64,000 nt of DNA from Myceligenerans indicum (GCF_016742955.1 NZ_JABBYC010000004.1:62001-126000); one strand, 5' to 3'; shown: positions 9,232 through 18,699, counted from the first letter of the stretch. Numbers and translations: made by a program. The notes: generated by a model from the letters alone, not told the origin.

Positions 9232-9438
9232 GAACGGCTCGTGTCAGGTGACCTGCGATGCCGGACGGCCGCGGATCGGACCCCTGGGGCGCCGGACGGC
9301 CCATAGGGGGACGCACTGGTAGGTCGTAGATCCGGACCACCGGCGACACCGGACAACCATGGCGCAGGACGAAGTCTTGTGCCGAACGAGACCCATGGGG
9401 CCGACGGCCTTGCGGGCACCGTAGAGCGAGGAGAACTG

Positions 9439-10425
9439 ATGGCCCGCAAGCGCGAGCGGGGCTTTCCCGCAGATCCCGAACCGCTGCCCGTACCCGTCGT
9501 CGACAACCACACCCACCTGGACCACATCGGCGCTGTGCTGCCGAGCGACATGCCCGCACCGACACCCACCGAGCACCTCGCCCGCGCTGCGGCCGCGGGG
9601 GTGGACCGCGTGGTGCAGGTCGGCTGCGACCTGGAGTCGGCACGCTGGACGGCGTCCCTCCTGTCCGCGGCCCCGGCCCGGCCCGGAGTCGACTACACCG
9701 TGCTCGGCGGGACGGCTTCCACCACGCAGGATGACGTGGCCGAGCGCGACCGCGTGCTCGGGGCCGTCGCGATCCACCCCAACGAGGCCACCCTGCACGC
9801 CGGCATCGACGAGGTGGGGCCCGACGGGCTGGAACCCGAGCCGGAGCCGCGCCACGCGGCGTCCCTCGACGATGCGATCGCCGAGGTCGCGGATCTTGCC
9901 CGAGCTCACGAACGGATCCGCGCGATCGGTGAGACGGGCATGGACCTGTTCCGGACCGGTCCTCGGGGTGAGGAGGCTCAGCGCGAGTCCTTCCGGGCGC
10001 ACATCGCCCTCGCCAAGGAGCTCGACCTCGCCCTGCAGATCCATGACCGTGACGCCCACGCCCAGGTCATCGAGGTCCTCCTGGCGGACGGCGCGCCCGA
10101 ACGCACCGTCTTCCACTGCTTCTCGGGCGACGCCGAGATGGCGCGGGTGTGCGCCGAGCACGGCTGGTACCTCTCCTTCGCCGGGCCCGTCACCTTCAAG
10201 CCGAACGACGAGCTGCGGGCGGCGCTCACCGAGACGTCCCGCGACAGGATCCTGCTGGAGACCGACGCGCCGTACCTCACCCCGCACCCATTCCGGGGCC
10301 GGCCGAACGCTCCGTTCGCTGCGGCTCACACCGTGCGTTTCATGGCTGAATTTCTCGGCTCCGACCTTGGGAAACTTTGCTCGGAGATCAGTGCCAACTC
10401 GGAGGCTGTCTACGGCAAATGGTGA
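9439..10425 (+). CDS. tatD: TatD-family metal-dependent DNase
   Basis: TatD enzymes are metal-dependent 3'-5' exonucleases/deoxyribonucleases with a TIM-barrel amidohydrolase fold. Motifs in order: DNHTHLDH (metal HxH) near residue 25, AIGETGMDLFRT with the bridging Glu, LALQIHDRDAH, TVFHCFSGDAEMA, and LLETDAPYLTPHPFRGRPN with the metal Asp. ATG at 9439 is preceded by GAGGAG at 9427-9432; the in-frame extension back to 9379 lacks such a site. The 328-residue product is longer than E. coli TatD, mainly from a loop around residues 110-145 (HAGIDEVGPDGLEPEPEPRH). The metG-tatD-G5 protein-ksgA order is conserved in actinobacteria. Confidence 0.93.
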   Translation: MARKRERGFPADPEPLPVPVVDNHTHLDHIGAVLPSDMPAPTPTEHLARAAAAGVDRVVQVGCDLESARWTASLLSAAPARPGVDYTVLGGTASTTQDDVAERDRVLGAVAIHPNEATLHAGIDEVGPDGLEPEPEPRHAASLDDAIAEVADLARAHERIRAIGETGMDLFRTGPRGEEAQRESFRAHIALAKELDLALQIHDRDAHAQVIEVLLADGAPERTVFHCFSGDAEMARVCAEHGWYLSFAGPVTFKPNDELRAALTETSRDRILLETDAPYLTPHPFRGRPNAPFAAAHTVRFMAEFLGSDLGKLCSEISANSEAVYGKW

Positions 10426-10490
10426 CAGGGGGACATGTCCCTCTCGGCGGGCTTTCCAGACGGCCCGGGTTCCGTTACCGTCTTGTGTTC

Positions 10491-11846
10491 GTGGCAGACC
10501 ATACGACCGTGAGATCGCGGCGGGAGCTCGGCGCAGCGCGCTTCGCGGACCCGGCCACGGCCCCCAGGCGACCTGCCGAGAACGACGGCAGTCCCTTCCC
10601 GGCCGACAAGCCGCGCCAGTCCGACAGCCCCCGCCGCCGCTCCAAGGGCGCGCACGCGGCGCCTGCCGAGCCGCTCAGCATCAAGCCGCCGGAGTGGCTC
10701 GCCAAGGCACCGGTCCGCATCGGCGTCCAGACCGCCGTGCTCGGCAGCCTCGTCGCGGTCACCGGCACGTACGCTGCCCAGGCCAAGACCGTCACGATCG
10801 ACTACAACGGCGACGTGAAGACGGTCGACGCCTATGGCACGTCGGTTGCCGAGATCCTGAAGTCGCAGCACATCACCCCGGGGCGTGCCGATGTCGTCAC
10901 CCCGGCGGTCGAGGCGGATGCCAGGGACGGCTCCGTGATCGTCGTGCGCACCATGCGGACCGTGGACGTCGAGATCGACGGCGAGACCACGAAGATGGAG
11001 ACGACGGCCGGTACCGTCGGCGAGCTCCTCGCGCTGATCGGAGAGCGTGGGAAGGGCGCCGTCGCGTCGGCGTCGCGTTCCGAACCGCTCGGTCGTGAAC
11101 CCATCCGCGTCTCCACGATGAAGACCGTCCATGTCTCCGTGGACGGTGAGACGCTTCCGGTCAAGTCCACCCAGCCCACCGTCGGCGGAGTTCTCGCCGA
11201 GGCCGGCATCGTGCTCAAGGACAAGGACGTGGCGTCCGTCCCGCTGGGAGCTGCCGCCGTGGACGGCATGGTTGTCATGATCAGCCGGGACGCGTCGTCC
11301 AGGACGACCGTCACCGAGACGATCCCGTTCGAGACCAAGACCGTCGCCGCACCCGATCTCCTGGAGGGCGAGGAGGTCGTGCAGACCGCCGGTGTGGCCG
11401 GTGAGGCGCGGATCAAGTACGCGATCACCGAGCTCGGTGGCGCCGTCGTCGAGAAGACCGTGCTGGACCGCGAGGTCCTGCGGGAGCCCGTCACCCAGGT
11501 GGTTGCGGTCGGCACCATGAAGATCTCCCAGGCGCAGGCCGATCCGAACGCGGCCCGGTCCATCGGCAAGTCGATGGCGGCCGAGCGCGGCTGGACCGGC
11601 GAGGAGTGGACGTGCCTCGACCTGCTGTGGACGCGTGAGTCCGGCTGGCGCTGGAACGCCGACAACCCGTCGTCGAGCGCCTACGGCATTCCGCAGGCCC
11701 TGCCCGGGTCCAAGATGGCCACGTACGGCTCCGACTGGCTGACCAACCCGGCCACGCAGATCGCGTGGGGCCTGGAGTACATCGCGGGCCGCTACGGCAC
11801 CCCGTGCGGCGCCTGGGCCCACTCGGAGTCCGTGGGCTGGTACTGA
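10491..11846 (+). CDS. DUF348-G5-transglycosylase-like cell-wall protein (RpfB-like architecture)
   Basis: The 451-residue membrane-anchored protein sits where rpfB lies in many actinobacteria. Order: basic cytoplasmic tail (1-75), one membrane helix (about 77-97, IGVQTAVLGSLVAVTGTYAA), three DUF348 ubiquitin-like repeats (KTVTIDYNGDVKTV, RTVDVEIDGETTKM, KTVHVSVDGETLPV), a G5 domain (ETIPFETKTV to VLREPVTQVVAVGT), and a C-terminal SLT-like domain with TRESGWRWNADNPSSSAYG, where the Glu is the likely catalytic acid. This end is unlike the Rpf catalytic fold, so a lytic transglycosylase role is more likely than a true Rpf. GTG at 10491 lies 9 nt after TACCGT; GTG at 10485 is an alternative. A paralogue of identical length follows at 12524. 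Confidence 0.85.
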   Translation: MADHTTVRSRRELGAARFADPATAPRRPAENDGSPFPADKPRQSDSPRRRSKGAHAAPAEPLSIKPPEWLAKAPVRIGVQTAVLGSLVAVTGTYAAQAKTVTIDYNGDVKTVDAYGTSVAEILKSQHITPGRADVVTPAVEADARDGSVIVVRTMRTVDVEIDGETTKMETTAGTVGELLALIGERGKGAVASASRSEPLGREPIRVSTMKTVHVSVDGETLPVKSTQPTVGGVLAEAGIVLKDKDVASVPLGAAAVDGMVVMISRDASSRTTVTETIPFETKTVAAPDLLEGEEVVQTAGVAGEARIKYAITELGGAVVEKTVLDREVLREPVTQVVAVGTMKISQAQADPNAARSIGKSMAAERGWTGEEWTCLDLLWTRESGWRWNADNPSSSAYGIPQALPGSKMATYGSDWLTNPATQIAWGLEYIAGRYGTPCGAWAHSESVGWY

Positions 11847-12523
11847 GCCGTCCGGCCGGGATGCCACCCTGGCGTGGTCGACCACGCGAGACGCACGAAG
11901 GCCCGGTGCGTCCGGTCGTGTCGGGCTGACGTCTCCACAGGCCGCCTGCCCCTGACGGCCGCCCGTCCTCAGCGCCGGGTCGGCCTCCGCACCGAGTCGA
12001 TGGCCGTACCCGACCGTCCTCCGTACCGGGTCGGAGCGGGCCATCCCTTCTGCCCGGCGCACCCGCGCCGGTCCCGCTCGCAACCCGGTTGCCCGCGAGG
12101 CCGTTCAAGTTGCGGTGCCTGCGGAGTTGTGCGTCCGGCAACGCCCAGCACCGGCCCCGCAGCAGGACGCACAGGTCACGCACATTTTTCACCCGTGACC
12201 CGAAACACAGGCGATGAATTAGGTCGATGAATAACGGATCGGTTACGGTCTAGTGTCCTCGCTTGCTATGGCGGGTCGGATTGGTGTAAGTGTCCGGTTC
12301 GCCCAGCGGCAGGACGGTGCAGTCCCGGTGTGCTCCCCCAGGAGTGTGGACCGCGCCAGACCGCCGGATCGGCCGGTCGAGACCTCGACGTCCTCTCGCG
12401 CGTGCGCGGGTGGTCCGCCAGGCCCCTGCGGCCCGTGACATGGCGATCGTCGAGGGGGTGCCCGCGAACGCGGGTGATCCGTTCTCGCCGTCCGTGCCCG
12501 GGAAGTCCGAAGACTGGACGCGA
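11847..12523. other. 677-bp intergenic region with long leader before second G5 protein
   Basis: No gene is supported. A 16-bp perfect palindrome centred on GGTCGACC (11872-11887) follows the upstream stop. Around 12210-12255 is an AT-richer stretch with TAGTGT at 12251-12256, a plausible -10. If transcription starts there, the leader is about 260 nt, long enough for a regulatory RNA. An in-frame ATG at 12440 could move the start upstream by 28 codons. Confidence 0.4.
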
Positions 12524-13879
12524 GTGAACACCGTTTCTGAACTGAGCTCCGGCTCGAACCTTCCCAGCAAGCCCAGAACCCAACGTTCCGCCCGTCGCTG
12601 GCCCCTCGTGGCCGGCGTCGTGGCTGCCGCGGTCGTCGCGTCCGGTTCGGTCGCGTTCGCCAAGGCGCACAAGACCGTCACGCTCGACGTGGACGGCACC
12701 ACTACCTCGGTGAGCACGTTCGCCGGCGATGTCGAGGGTCTCCTCGCCGCGCAGGGCGTCCGGCTCGACGACCAGGACGAGGTAGCACCCGGTCTCGACA
12801 CGTCGCTTCGCGACGGCTCCGACGTCGTGGTCCGCTACGGCCGTCAGGTGACGGTCGCGGCCGACGGCAAGGAGTCCGATGTCTGGCTCAACGTCACCGA
12901 CTCCGGTGAGGCGCTGGAAGTCCTCGCCTCGCGCGGCTCGGACGTGCGGCTCGTGGCCTCCCGTAACGGGGCGCGTGCGGACTTCCCGCTGCGTCTGCGT
13001 GACAACGGCCCGATCGCCGTCGTCGCCGACGGCTCGACCCGCGTGGTCGACGGTGGTGGGGACGGCGTCAGCGAGGTGCTGGACCGCCTGAACATCGACC
13101 TCGACAAGGACGACCGCGTGAGCGTCGTCTCCGTCGAGGACCTGACCGCGAACGGCGGCAAGGCCGTCGAGAAGGCCAAGGTCGCCAAGGTGGCCAAGGC
13201 GTCCGACGTCGACGTCGCGCTGCAGGTGCAGCGTGTCGCGACCAAGACGGTCACCAAGACCAGCACCATCAAGCACAAGTCGAAGACCGTTGAGGACTCC
13301 TCGCGGTACAAGGATCTCGCTCCGACGGTCAAGACCGCCGGAAAGAACGGTGAACGCACCAAGAAGTACAGGGTGACCACCGTCGACGGTGTCGTGGAGA
13401 ACCGCGAGCTGGTGTCGAACAAGGTGACGGCCAAGCCGGTCACCAAGGTCGTCGCCAAGGGCACCAAGGAGCGTCCCGCTCCGAAGCCCGCGCCCGCGCC
13501 GACCAAGTCGTCGACGTCTTCGTCCTCCTCGACGTCCTCGTCGAGCTCGTCGACCACGACGACGACATCCGTGCCCGCCGGATCGAACCGCGAGATCGGC
13601 CAGCGCATGGCCGCGGCGCGGGGCTGGACCGGTTCGCAGTGGACCTGTCTCGAGGCGCTGTGGACCAGGGAATCCAACTGGAACCACCTCGCGCAGAACC
13701 CGTCCTCGGGTGCCTACGGCATCCCGCAGGCCCTGCCGGGGTCGAAGATGGGCACGGCAGGTTCCGACTGGGCGACCAACCCGGCCACCCAGATCTCCTG
13801 GGGCCTCGGCTACATCGCGGGCCGCTACGGCACGCCGTGCGGCGCCTGGGGCCACTCGCAGTCGGTCGGCTGGTACTGA
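12524..13879 (+). CDS. Second DUF348-G5-transglycosylase-like cell-wall protein
   Basis: A paralogue of the 10491 gene, also 451 residues from this start, with a short basic tail, membrane helix ([21 protein letters not shown]), DUF348 units ([29 protein letters not shown] and a third), a Lys-rich G5 region with VTKPV-type strands, a linker of almost pure Ser/Thr (about 327-348), and an SLT-like end with [19 protein letters not shown] and [17 protein letters not shown]. The last 95 residues closely match the first copy while the middle has diverged. GTG at 12524 has only a weak upstream purine stretch; ATG at 12440 is possible. It probably remodels peptidoglycan outside the membrane. Having two copies in tandem suggests division of labour, for example growth versus resuscitation. 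Confidence 0.82.
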   Translation: MNTVSELSSGSNLPSKPRTQRSARRWPLVAGVVAAAVVASGSVAFAKAHKTVTLDVDGTTTSVSTFAGDVEGLLAAQGVRLDDQDEVAPGLDTSLRDGSDVVVRYGRQVTVAADGKESDVWLNVTDSGEALEVLASRGSDVRLVASRNGARADFPLRLRDNGPIAVVADGSTRVVDGGGDGVSEVLDRLNIDLDKDDRVSVVSVEDLTANGGKAVEKAKVAKVAKASDVDVALQVQRVATKTVTKTSTIKHKSKTVEDSSRYKDLAPTVKTAGKNGERTKKYRVTTVDGVVENRELVSNKVTAKPVTKVVAKGTKERPAPKPAPAPTKSSTSSSSSTSSSSSSTTTTTSVPAGSNREIGQRMAAARGWTGSQWTCLEALWTRESNWNHLAQNPSSGAYGIPQALPGSKMGTAGSDWATNPATQISWGLGYIAGRYGTPCGAWGHSQSVGWY

Positions 13880-13921
13880 CCCTCCCGAAGCTGACCCTTC
13901 CGAAGCTGACCCGTCCGGAGC
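13877..13921 (+). repeat. Three tandem 15-bp repeats starting at the stop codon
   Basis: Three copies of TGACCCNYCCGRAGC run head to tail; the TGA of the first copy is the stop codon of the preceding gene, and each later copy supplies another in-frame stop. Confidence 0.8.
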
Positions 13922-13930
13922 AGCCGGGCA

Positions 13931-13967
13931 CGGACCGAGGACACCCCTGTGTCACGTCCTCGGTCCG
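13931..13967 (+). terminator. Hairpin terminator after second G5 gene
   Basis: A perfect 12-bp stem (CGGACCGAGGAC and its complement) with a 13-nt loop lies 51 nt after the stop codon. There is no U-tract. Confidence 0.6.
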
Positions 13968-14050
13968 GGCCACGGTTCCGGCGGTCCGGGAGTGACCGAG
14001 CACCCACGGCCGACAGGCTGTGGACAGCTGGCGGCCGAGTGCCGACCGGT

Positions 14051-14056
14051 TAGGCT
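14051..14056 (+). promoter_or_regulatory. Leaderless promoter -10 of ksgA-ispE
   Basis: TAGGCT lies 7 nt before the GTG start of ksgA and there is no ribosome binding site, a typical actinobacterial leaderless promoter. Confidence 0.6.
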
Positions 14057-14063
14057 CATCCAC

Positions 14064-14912
14064 GTGAATACACGTCAAGGCGCCCTGCTGGGCCCCGCGG
14101 AGATCCGCGACCTGGCAGGGCGCCTTGGTGTTCGCCCGACCAAGACGCTCGGGCAGAACTTCGTGCACGACGGCGGCACCGTCCGCAAGATCGTCCGTGC
14201 CGCGAACCTGCGTCCCGGCGAGCGCGTGGTGGAGATCGGCCCCGGGCTGGGCTCGCTGACCCTCGGGCTGCTCGATGCGGGCGCGTCGGTGGTCGCCGTC
14301 GAGATCGACCCGGTGCTCGCGGGGCAGCTCCCCGAGACCGTCGAGGCGCATCTGCCCGGAGCGGCTCTCGACGTCGTCCATGCCGACGCGATGGGCGTCA
14401 CCGAGCTGCCCGGCCCCCCGCCGACGGCGCTCGTCGCAAACCTTCCGTACAACGTCGCGGTTCCCATCCTCCTGAACTTCCTGGAGCGCTTCGAGTCCCT
14501 GGAGCATCTGCTCGTCATGGTGCAGGCCGAGGTCGCCGACCGGATCGCGGCCGAGCCGGGCAGCAAGGTCTACGGCATACCTTCGGTGAAGGCCGCCTGG
14601 TATGCCGACGCGCGGCGTTCTCTGGCGATCAGCCGGAACGTCTTCTGGCCGGTGCCGAACGTGGACTCGGCGCTCGTCGCGCTCCGGCGCCGGAACCCGC
14701 CGCCGGCGGCGACGTCGCGCGAGGCGGTGTTCCGGGTGGTCGACGCCGCCTTCGCGCAGCGCCGCAAGACCCTGCGCGCGGCACTGAGCGCCCTGGCCGG
14801 GTCCGGCGCCGCGGCGGAGAGCGCCCTGCGCGCCGCCGGCGTGGATCCTTCAGCGCGCGGCGAGACCCTGACGGTGGAGGAGTTCGCCAGGATCGCGGAG
14901 CATCTCGCATGA
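14064..14912 (+). CDS. ksgA: 16S rRNA dimethyladenosine transferase
   Basis: KsgA (RsmA) dimethylates A1518 and A1519 of 16S rRNA late in 30S assembly. Motifs: [15 protein letters not shown], the SAM-binding [30 protein letters not shown], and the catalytic [15 protein letters not shown]; the C-terminal helical domain has [21 protein letters not shown] and [16 protein letters not shown] at 14064 is set by the leaderless -10 at 14051 and gives 282 residues. The stop codon overlaps the ispE start (ATGA), so the two genes are translationally coupled, a conserved actinobacterial pair. Confidence 0.96.
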   Translation: MNTRQGALLGPAEIRDLAGRLGVRPTKTLGQNFVHDGGTVRKIVRAANLRPGERVVEIGPGLGSLTLGLLDAGASVVAVEIDPVLAGQLPETVEAHLPGAALDVVHADAMGVTELPGPPPTALVANLPYNVAVPILLNFLERFESLEHLLVMVQAEVADRIAAEPGSKVYGIPSVKAAWYADARRSLAISRNVFWPVPNVDSALVALRRRNPPPAATSREAVFRVVDAAFAQRRKTLRAALSALAGSGAAAESALRAAGVDPSARGETLTVEEFARIAEHLA

Positions 14913-15922
14913 GCGGGCACCTGCACGCGGCGCCCGAGCCGTCGGTGACGGTGCGCACGCCGGGCAAGGTCAACCTCGTGCTCCGTTCGGGCGCGGTGCG
15001 CGACGACGGCTACCACCCGCTGTCGACCGTCTTCCAGGCGGTCTCCCTGTTCGAGGAGGTCACGGCGACACACGTGGCGCCGGGGGCGGGGATCTCCCTG
15101 ACGGTGAGCGGCCCGCAGGCCGACGTCGTCCCGCTCGACGAGACCAACCTCGCCTGGCGCGCTGCTCTCGCCGTCGCGGACCACACCGGCCTGGACGCCG
15201 ATGTCGCCCTGCACCTCCACAAGGGCGTGCCCGTCGCGGGCGGGATGGCGGGCGGCTCCGCGGACGCCGCCGCCGCCCTCGTGGCCTGCGACGCGCTGTG
15301 GGGCGCGGGACTGTCCCGGCACGACCTGACGGTGCTGGCGGCCGGGCTCGGCGCTGACGTGCCGTTCGCGCTGCTCGGTCACACAGCGGTCGGTACCGGC
15401 CGTGGGGATGTGCTGACTCCGGTCCTGACCCGCGGCGAGTTCCACTGGGCGTTCGCCGTCCAGGCCGAGGGGCTGTCGACGCCGTCGGTCTTCGCCCGCT
15501 TCGACGAGCTCTCGGCGGCGGGCGTGTCGGCGGCCGGCGCGGACCGGGCCGCCGGCCCGACGCCACTCGACGGTGAGATGGCAGGCGGTGTCGATCCAGG
15601 CCGCAGCCCGGACCCCGGGGACGACGCCGAACTCATGGCAGCCCTGCGTGCGGGCGACCCGACCGCGCTGGGCGAGGCGCTGCACAACGACCTGCAGGCT
15701 GCCGCGCTGGATCTGCGGCCCGAGCTGGGTCAGGTGCTGGAGGTCGCACGGGAGGCGGGAGCGCTCGGCACGCTCGTATCGGGTTCCGGTCCGACGATCG
15801 CGGCCCTGGCCCGTTCCCGCCGCCACGCCCTGGCTGTCGCCGCCGCGTGGACCACGGCGGACGTCGTCGCCTCCGTCTGGACGGCCACGGGCCCGGCCCC
15901 GGGTGCCCGCATCACTGGCTGA
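14909..15922 (+). CDS. ispE: 4-diphosphocytidyl-2-C-methyl-D-erythritol kinase
   Basis: IspE phosphorylates CDP-methylerythritol in the MEP isoprenoid pathway. GHMP-kinase signatures are visible: [20 protein letters not shown] with the substrate-binding Lys, [20 protein letters not shown] as the ATP loop, and [12 protein letters not shown] near the C-terminus. The 337-residue length is a little above average because of an Ala/Gly/Pro-rich insert near residues 190-235 ([20 protein letters not shown]). The start overlaps the ksgA stop by four bases. It provides precursors for undecaprenyl carriers used by the peptidoglycan and mannosylation genes elsewhere in the window. Confidence 0.95.
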   Translation: MSGHLHAAPEPSVTVRTPGKVNLVLRSGAVRDDGYHPLSTVFQAVSLFEEVTATHVAPGAGISLTVSGPQADVVPLDETNLAWRAALAVADHTGLDADVALHLHKGVPVAGGMAGGSADAAAALVACDALWGAGLSRHDLTVLAAGLGADVPFALLGHTAVGTGRGDVLTPVLTRGEFHWAFAVQAEGLSTPSVFARFDELSAAGVSAAGADRAAGPTPLDGEMAGGVDPGRSPDPGDDAELMAALRAGDPTALGEALHNDLQAAALDLRPELGQVLEVAREAGALGTLVSGSGPTIAALARSRRHALAVAAAWTTADVVASVWTATGPAPGARITG

Positions 15923-15983
15923 CGCCGGTCCCTGGCCTCGTGTCGCCGGGCCGGACCTCAGGTGTCGCGCGGCGTCATGCCGA

Positions 15984-16022
15984 CCCGGGCGCGGTGCCGT
16001 CGGCAAGGGCACCGCGCCCGGG
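15984..16022. terminator. Bidirectional terminator between ispE and lat
   Basis: A perfect 15-bp GC-rich stem (15984-15998 with 16008-16022) around a 9-nt loop lies between the converging ispE and lat stop codons and can serve both. Confidence 0.75.
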
Positions 16023-16031
16023 GTCCGGAGC

Positions 16032-17348
16032 TCAGGACGCCTGAGCGGCCAGGGCCTTGTCGAGCACCTCGACGCCGCGGGCCAGAACGGTCTCGTCCAC
16101 CGTCAGAGCCGGACGGAACCGCACCGAGCGGGTGCCGCAGCCCAGCAGGAGGACGCCCTCGTCGGCCACGGAGGCCAGCACGGCGTCGCGCACCTCACGC
16201 GAGGGCAGGCTGAGCGCGCACATGAGACCACGGCCGCGGACGTCCGACACCAGGCCGGGGTGACGCCGGGCCAGGTCCCGCAGCCGGGTCATGAGCGACT
16301 CGCCCATCTGCGCCGCGCGCTCGACGAGCCCCTCGGCCTCGATCACCTCCAGGATGCGGCGGGACCGCACCATGTCCGTCAGGCTGCCGCCCCAGGTGGA
16401 GTTGATCCGGCTGGAGACCGCGAACACGTTGTCCGGCACGTCGTCGACGCGACCGCCGGCCATGATCCCGCAGACCTGAGCCTTCTTGCCGAACGCGACG
16501 ACGTCGGGCTGCACGCCGAGCTGCTGGAAGGCCCAGGCGGTGCCGGTCATGCCGACGCCGGTCTGCACCTCGTCGAGGATGAACAGGGCGTCGAACTCGT
16601 GGCAGAGGGCCTGCATGCCGGCGAGGAACGAGGGGCGGAAGTGGTGGTCGCCGCCCTCGCCCTGGATGGGCTCCATGATGAAGCAGGCGATGTCGTGCGG
16701 GTTCGCCTCGAACGCGGCGCGTGCGGCATCGAGCGCGGTGGCCTCGACGGCGTCCATGTCGCGGCCCTCGGCGATGTAGGGCGAGGGGATACGCGGCCAG
16801 TCGAACTTGGGGAAGCGGGCGACCTTGCCCGGCTCGGTGTTCGTCAGCGACATCGTGTAGCCGGACCGGCCGTGGAAGGCGTGCTCGAGGTGCATCACCT
16901 TGGTGCCGAGCTCGGGGGAGCGCCCGTTGGCCTCGTTCTGGCGTGACTTCCAGTCGAACGCGGTCTTCAGCGCGTTCTCGACGGCCAGGGCTCCACCGTC
17001 GACGAAGAACAGGTGGGGGAGTCCGGGGTCACCGAGGACGCGGGCGAAGGTCTCGACGAACCGCGCCATCTCGACGCTGTAGATGTCGGAGTTGGAGGGC
17101 TTGTTGAGGGCAGCGCGGGTCAGGTCGCTCAGGAACTCCGGGTCCTCGGCCAGGGCGGGGTGGTTCATGCCCAGCGCCGAGGAGGCGAAGAACGTGAACA
17201 GGTCGGTCCACTCGCGGCCGTCACGCGCGTCGACGAGCGTGGAGCCGTGGGACTTCTCGAGGTCGAGGACAAGGTCGAACCCGTCGACCAGGAGGTGCTC
17301 GCGAAGGGTGGGGAGCGCCTCGGAGGGAGAGAGGATCGTCTCAGTCAT
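16032..17348 (-). CDS. lat: L-lysine 6-aminotransferase
   Basis: Lat moves the epsilon-amino group of lysine to 2-oxoglutarate, giving allysine (piperideine-6-carboxylate) and glutamate. The 438-residue class III PLP enzyme has the family N-terminus (LVDGFDLVLDLEKSHGSTLV), TFFASSALGMNHPAL, HAFHGRSGYTMSLTNTEPGK, the PLP-Asp segment ILDEVQTGVGMTGTAWAFQQ, and the likely Schiff-base Lys in FGKKAQVCG. ATG at 17348 matches the conserved start; upstream in-frame codons lie in a repeat. An Lrp regulator is encoded 1.4 kb upstream on the same strand, as lat and lrpA are paired in mycobacteria, though here two extra genes intervene. The usual dehydrogenase partner is not in the window. Confidence 0.92.
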   Translation of the reverse strand: MTETILSPSEALPTLREHLLVDGFDLVLDLEKSHGSTLVDARDGREWTDLFTFFASSALGMNHPALAEDPEFLSDLTRAALNKPSNSDIYSVEMARFVETFARVLGDPGLPHLFFVDGGALAVENALKTAFDWKSRQNEANGRSPELGTKVMHLEHAFHGRSGYTMSLTNTEPGKVARFPKFDWPRIPSPYIAEGRDMDAVEATALDAARAAFEANPHDIACFIMEPIQGEGGDHHFRPSFLAGMQALCHEFDALFILDEVQTGVGMTGTAWAFQQLGVQPDVVAFGKKAQVCGIMAGGRVDDVPDNVFAVSSRINSTWGGSLTDMVRSRRILEVIEAEGLVERAAQMGESLMTRLRDLARRHPGLVSDVRGRGLMCALSLPSREVRDAVLASVADEGVLLLGCGTRSVRFRPALTVDETVLARGVEVLDKALAAQAS

Positions 17349-17404
17349 GCTCGCCACGGTACGGGAGAAGTTTCTGTCCGTACAGGGTTCGGCGGGAGAA
17401 TTTT

Positions 17405-17439
17405 GCGCCATGCGCCATGCGCCATGCGCCGTGCGCCAC
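17405..17439. repeat. Five tandem GCGCCAY heptamers
   Basis: Five head-to-tail 7-bp units (three GCGCCAT, then GCGCCGT and GCGCCAC) fill the gap between the lat start and the upstream gene. A 7-bp unit count can vary without touching a coding frame but would change the spacing of lat to its upstream signals. Confidence 0.85.
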
Positions 17440-17441
17440 CG

Positions 17442-18128
17442 TCAGCCGGTGAGGCTGCCCGCCATGCGGAGGAGGTCGTCCACCTCGACCCCGGAGCGGC
17501 CGTCCGGGGTGCGGCCCAGCACGGTCAGCAGGAGGTACGAGCCGGCATCGTCGGTCCACTCCACGCGGACCGGCCCGAAGCCGTTGTTCTCCACCCGGGT
17601 GACCCGGGCATCGCCGCCACCCTGCGGGAAGTCCAGCCGCTCGACGGACACCGTGTCGCCGTCGAGCTCGTCGGTGAGCTCCTCCGACCCGGGGTAGGTG
17701 ACGTACGTGATCGTCGTGGCCGGGTGGATGGCGCCGGACTCGACCTCGGCCTGGGGCCAGGAGCCCGGCGCGGCCCGGGGGATGGTGTCCTCGTTCGCCG
17801 CGCCGTGCAGGTCGTAGACGATCCAGGTGCCGAGGCGGTCCGGCGACATGCTGTCGCTCAGCCGGCGCGCGATGTCCTCGGGGCACGCGGCGTCCGCGCG
17901 CGTGACACCGTCGGGGACCCACGCCGGCTGGCGCTGGTCCGCCGCGCAGCTCTCCGCCGTCAGCTCGCGGGCGTCGGGAGCCCCCTCGGGAGGCGGTTCC
18001 GCGTCGTGGCGCAACGTGATCAGGAGCGTCACGGCCACCACCGCGAGCACGACGACGAGTCCCACCGCGCCGCCGAGGATCAGCTCGTTGCGCCGGGTCG
18101 CCCTGCGGTAGTCGGTGATCATCGCCAT
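17442..18128 (-). CDS. Single-pass membrane protein, function unknown
   Basis: The 228-residue protein has a short basic cytoplasmic N-terminus (MAMITDYRRATRRNE), one membrane helix (about 17-40, LILGGAVGLVVVLAVVAVTL), and an acidic extracytoplasmic domain of about 185 residues. Two cysteines (in TAESCAADQ and ADAACPEDIA) could form a disulfide outside the cell. I do not recognise the family. ATG at 18128 has AGGAG 7 nt upstream. It begins 13 nt after the stop of the peptidoglycan-binding-like gene, so the two are almost certainly co-transcribed and may work together at the cell surface. Confidence 0.7.
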   Translation of the reverse strand: MAMITDYRRATRRNELILGGAVGLVVVLAVVAVTLLITLRHDAEPPPEGAPDARELTAESCAADQRQPAWVPDGVTRADAACPEDIARRLSDSMSPDRLGTWIVYDLHGAANEDTIPRAAPGSWPQAEVESGAIHPATTITYVTYPGSEELTDELDGDTVSVERLDFPQGGGDARVTRVENNGFGPVRVEWTDDAGSYLLLTVLGRTPDGRSGVEVDDLLRMAGSLTG

Positions 18129-18141
18129 GGTGCGGCTCCTG

Positions 18142-18699
18142 TCATCCCTCGCACCGGAGCTTGGTGAGCTCCTCGCGCGCGAACTCGTACGGCGTCCTGG
18201 AGGCGACCGGGCTCTCCGCGACGCCGGGCAGCACCCACGTGGCCCAGTCGCAGTTCGCGTCGAGGAACCAGGCGTCGTGCGCGTCCTGGGCCGGCCCCCA
18301 GTGCAGGAGCTGGTCGGGGCCCTGGCACTGGTATTCGGGAGCGCACACCGGAATGACGAGCGCGCGCATCGTCACCCAGGTGTTCGTGTTCACGCAGCCG
18401 TCCACCGGAAGCCCGGTCCATGCCTGGAACGCCCGGGAGGCGTTGTCGGCGTCCGCGTCCCAGATGCTGTTCGCGGGACTCAGGCCGTGCGTCGCGGACA
18501 ACACGTTCTGCACCGCGAGCACCTCACCGCCGCGCTGGTGCCCGATCTCGCCGCCCAGGGCGCCGGTGCCGCACTCGCCCACGGGATCGTTCGCGGTCCA
18601 CGTGTCCTCCGCGGCGCGTCCCTGCAGGAATGCGGCAGTGACGAGCGCGCCCAGGACGACTCCACCCGCGACCTGCAGCCAGGTCCTCGTGCTCACCAT
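18142..18699 (-). CDS. Exported peptidoglycan-binding-like protein
   Basis: The 185-residue product starts with a signal or anchor sequence (WLQVAGGVVLGALVTAAFLQG) and then a region resembling PG_binding_1: EVLAVQNVLSATHGL, NASRAFQAWTGLPVDGCV and NTWVTM. Several cysteines (GECGTG, DGCVN, VCAPEYQCQG, ANCDW, LRCEG) suggest a disulfide-rich secreted domain. ATG at 18699 follows GAGGAAA; a TTG at 18714 would add five residues but consumes that site. It lies 94 nt downstream of lrp and 13 nt upstream of the next membrane-protein gene. Precise function is unknown; the peptidoglycan link rests on the VQ...FQ...G spacing. Confidence 0.65.
   Translation of the reverse strand: MVSTRTWLQVAGGVVLGALVTAAFLQGRAAEDTWTANDPVGECGTGALGGEIGHQRGGEVLAVQNVLSATHGLSPANSIWDADADNASRAFQAWTGLPVDGCVNTNTWVTMRALVIPVCAPEYQCQGPDQLLHWGPAQDAHDAWFLDANCDWATWVLPGVAESPVASRTPYEFAREELTKLRCEG

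Noticed and set aside
12256-12523. c-di-AMP (ydaO-type) riboswitch before the second G5 gene
   Set aside because: Location and length suit it, and a short stretch near 12470 vaguely resembles the conserved GGGTGA region, but the remaining core elements could not be recognised.
10491-13879. Naming both G5 proteins RpfB
   Set aside because: Domain order is RpfB-like, but the C-terminal domain resembles an SLT/aggregation-factor type with TRES and [10 protein letters not shown] motifs, not the Rpf fold.
17405-17439. CRISPR-like array
   Set aside because: Units are only 7 bp with no spacers; it is a simple tandem repeat. No CRISPR array was seen anywhere in the window.
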